Source of the DNA: Planctomycetota bacterium
GTDB lineage: Bacteria; Planctomycetota; MHYJ01; JACPRB01
DNA: 8,334 nt
NCBI GenBank assembly: GCA_016200125.1
Contig: JACQFK010000126.1
Span: 1 to 8,334 of the forward strand
Direction of reading: 5' to 3'
The position numbers and the translations under genes were made by a program. Of the stretch, positions 6,708-8,334 are shown one piece after another. Below the pieces are notes generated by a model, which ran no database searches, was not told the DNA's origin, and worked only from the letters and a program-made list of their open reading frames with translations. Numbering within the stretch: position 1 is the stretch's first letter; the number at the start of each line of letters is the position of its first letter.

Positions 6708-7586
6708 GTGACCGATGCCTTCAAGGAGCTCGAGGACGCCCAATCGAGCTGGGTGCACGCCGATCGGGCGGCGGTCCTCGCGGGGCTGGGGGGAGGCGCG
6801 GCCGCCTATCTCGTAGCCGGCCTTTTCAACACGCTGACCCTGAAGACCTCCCCCACGATCCTGTTCTGGGGTTTCCTGGGCTTGATCGAGCTCGTGGGCG
6901 AGGTCCGCCCCTGGAGGCAGGCGGGGCGCGCGCGGGAGTGGCGGGTCGCGGTGCCGGCCGCGGCCGCCTTCGTCGCCGTCTTCGGCGCCCTCTGGGCCGG
7001 CGCGCTGGGTTTGGCCGACGCCGCGTTCATCGCGGGCATGAACACGACCCGGCCCGCAGAGCGTCAGGCGCGGCTGCGCGAATCGCTCGAGACGAATCCG
7101 TTCTCGTGGCGGGCCCACTACGAGCTGTCGCTGACCCTCTCCGCGATGGAGCGATTCCAGGGGGCGGCCGAGGAGGGTCGCGCGACCCTGCGGCTCCGGC
7201 CGCAGCACCTGGATGCGCTCAATCACACCGCGATCTGCGTGCTCCGCTCCGAGGGGGACCCGAAGGAGGTCGAGGCGCTGTTCCGCCGGGCGATCGAGGT
7301 CGCGCCGTACTACTACAAGTCCCTGCACAACTTTGGGCAGTTCGAGCGCCGGCGCGGGAACAGCTCCGAAGCCCGCCGTCTCTTCACGCAGGCGGTCGAA
7401 CACAATCCCGAGTATGCGTCGTCCTACTTCTGCAGGGGCATGCTGGCCTGGTCCGGCGGAGATGCGGCGATGGCGGTTCAGGACTTGCGCAAGGCGCGCG
7501 ACCTCGGGCTGGACGTGGCCGGGGCGATCCGGTCGGAGCGGCTCTCGGCCGAGAACGACCCGAGGCTCGCGGAGTTCTTCCGGTGA
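6708..7586 (+). CDS. TPR-containing membrane protein, probable C-terminal part of the ligase-like protein
   Basis: Up to 292 residues, read from GTG 6708 directly abutting the TAA. The first residues, FKELEDAQSSWVH (5-17), fit the conserved loop segment of O-antigen ligases (usually ED-P-H-N followed by a hydrophobic helix), here with Gln where His is common. Hydrophobic segments lie at about 22-42, 49-64 and 80-100. From about 120 to the end there are roughly four TPR-like helical hairpins, for example NPFSWRAHYELSLTL, PYYYKSLHNFGQFERRRGN and NPEYASSYFCRGMLAW. A Wzy-type domain plus C-terminal TPRs is a known architecture, which supports one original gene. No Shine-Dalgarno sequence precedes GTG 6708; expression would need readthrough or reinitiation. 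The stop overlaps the next start by 4 bases. If the genes are truly separate, this is a small membrane-anchored TPR protein. Confidence 0.65.
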   Translation: MTDAFKELEDAQSSWVHADRAAVLAGLGGGAAAYLVAGLFNTLTLKTSPTILFWGFLGLIELVGEVRPWRQAGRAREWRVAVPAAAAFVAVFGALWAGALGLADAAFIAGMNTTRPAERQARLRESLETNPFSWRAHYELSLTLSAMERFQGAAEEGRATLRLRPQHLDALNHTAICVLRSEGDPKEVEALFRRAIEVAPYYYKSLHNFGQFERRRGNSSEARRLFTQAVEHNPEYASSYFCRGMLAWSGGDAAMAVQDLRKARDLGLDVAGAIRSERLSAENDPRLAEFFR

Positions 7587-8143
7587 TCCGCGCCTGGCTG
7601 CGGAATCCCTGGGAGACGGCGGCCGTGGCGCTGCTGGCCGCGGGGGGCGCCTGGTCGCCCTGGGCGCTGGCGGCCGCGGCCCTCCTCTTTGCCGCGCTCG
7701 AGATCGTCGCGGGCTTCCGCAGATCGGAGGGCCCGCGCTGGTGGCCGTCGCTCTGGCCGCGTGCGGGAGCCCTGCTCACGATTCTCTACGACTCGACCTG
7801 CGTCCTCTGTCTCGGCTCGAAGGAGCGGCTGGAGAAGTGGCCCACGGCGGGTTCGATGAGGTTCCTCGCCCTGCAGTCGGAGGAGGCCCGCGCGCTCCTG
7901 CCGGGCATGGACGCGAAAACCTACATGGGCGCCATGCACGTCGTCGAGGGCGGGGCGGTCTACAGCGCACACGAGGGCTGGTTCCGCATCATGCGCCTCG
8001 CGCCGCTGCCGCTCGCGCTGGGCGCCGAGCTTCTGCCGTCGGGGCTGGCGAAGCCGCTCTACGCGTGGGTGGCCCGCAACCGATACCGCTGGTTCGGGAA
8101 GGTGTGCGAGGGGGGCGCCTGCCAGGTGCACCCTAGGGCTTGA
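7583..8143 (+). CDS. DCC-family (DUF393) thiol-disulfide oxidoreductase-like protein with N-terminal membrane hairpin
   Basis: A 186-residue protein. Residues 66-170 match the DCC/DUF393 family: ILYDSTCVLC (67-76), with the CxxC pair C73/C76 and Ser at the position usually Gly in DGxCxxC, then FLALQS, a GAMHVV...EGWFRIMR segment, and the conserved C-terminal block YAWVARNRYRWFG. Two further cysteines follow (C175, C180). The family is predicted to have a thioredoxin-like fold; its substrates are unknown. Before the domain, residues about 11-46 form two closely spaced hydrophobic stretches (a likely membrane hairpin), an addition to the usual 110-140 residue length. Start is GTG 7583, which shares bases with the upstream TGA (GTGA overlap); GGAG at 7571-7574, 8 bases upstream, is a good ribosome binding site. 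The overlap indicates translational coupling with the TPR gene. Functional link to the ligase or pilus is not established. Confidence 0.82.
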   Translation: MIRAWLRNPWETAAVALLAAGGAWSPWALAAAALLFAALEIVAGFRRSEGPRWWPSLWPRAGALLTILYDSTCVLCLGSKERLEKWPTAGSMRFLALQSEEARALLPGMDAKTYMGAMHVVEGGAVYSAHEGWFRIMRLAPLPLALGAELLPSGLAKPLYAWVARNRYRWFGKVCEGGACQVHPRA

Positions 8144-8334
8144 GCTGGTAAACCTTGGTCAGCGCCGTGTGGCAGTCGAGGTCGGTCGTCAGTTGGGCCC
8201 GGACGACGCCGACGCCCGCCGAGAACCACACATCGCCGTGGGTGGGCGCGTGGCCCGCGTGCTTCTCGATCGAGGCCGTGAATTCGACGTGAAGGGCCTT
8301 CACCCGCGTCTCGCCCCGTTCGATCATCTCTTCG
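8133..8334 (-). CDS. Unidentified protein, C-terminal end only (start outside window)
   Basis: On the minus strand an open frame runs from the window edge to a TAG at 8135-8133, giving 66 residues. A Met is present at 8327-8325, but the frame stays open upstream of it, so this is more likely the end of a larger gene than a 64-residue protein. The sequence reads as alternating beta strands (TRVKALHVEFTASIE, GDVWFSAGVGVVRAQLT), and the W-[YF]-x-x-G-V-G-x-V pattern resembles the C-terminal strand of some secreted or lipoprotein beta-rich proteins of unknown function. I cannot name a family. It converges on the DCC gene with an 11-bp tail-to-tail overlap, so no intergenic terminator separates them. 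Confidence 0.5.
   Translation of the reverse strand, partial: EEMIERGETRVKALHVEFTASIEKHAGHAPTHGDVWFSAGVGVVRAQLTTDLDCHTALTKVYQLKP

Overview
The window is high-GC, almost fully coding DNA from a bacterium. A type IVa pilus motor set next to a Wzy/O-antigen-ligase-type membrane enzyme fits a Gram-negative (diderm) organism. The sequence alone does not fix the phylum; a deltaproteobacterium-like lineage or a high-GC diderm candidate phylum would both fit. Nothing marks a mobile element, and I found no RNA gene, CRISPR array or insertion sequence.

Left part (1-2880): the 3' half of pilT (retraction ATPase), then a small stand-alone protein that looks like a detached copy of the PilB N-terminal (MshEN, c-di-GMP-binding type) domain, then full-length pilB (extension ATPase). 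Gaps are 22 and 3 bp, so this looks like one transcript. Middle part (2881-5817): an 86-bp gap, the only sizeable non-coding stretch, carries a sigma70-like promoter candidate, a dyad over its -10 box and a strong ribosome binding site. It is followed by pilC (inner-membrane platform protein) and, 7 bp on, a PilS-type six-helix sensor histidine kinase. No PilR regulator follows.

Right part (5820-8143): genes packed with 2, 0 and -4 bp spacing. The first two are the front and back of what looks like one O-antigen-ligase/Wzy-like polytopic protein with a C-terminal TPR region, cut by a single in-frame TAA. The third is a DCC-family (DUF393) thiol-disulfide oxidoreductase-like protein with an added membrane hairpin. 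The far right edge (8334-8133, minus strand) holds the C-terminal end of an unidentified protein, convergent with the DCC gene and overlapping it by 11 bp.

Functionally, PilB and PilT drive pilus extension and retraction through PilC, and PilS would tune pilin expression through a regulator encoded elsewhere. The ligase-like protein could glycosylate pilin or act on surface polysaccharide. The two most notable points are the detached MshEN protein, whose c-di-GMP motif is better preserved than the one in PilB, and the split ligase-TPR reading frame.
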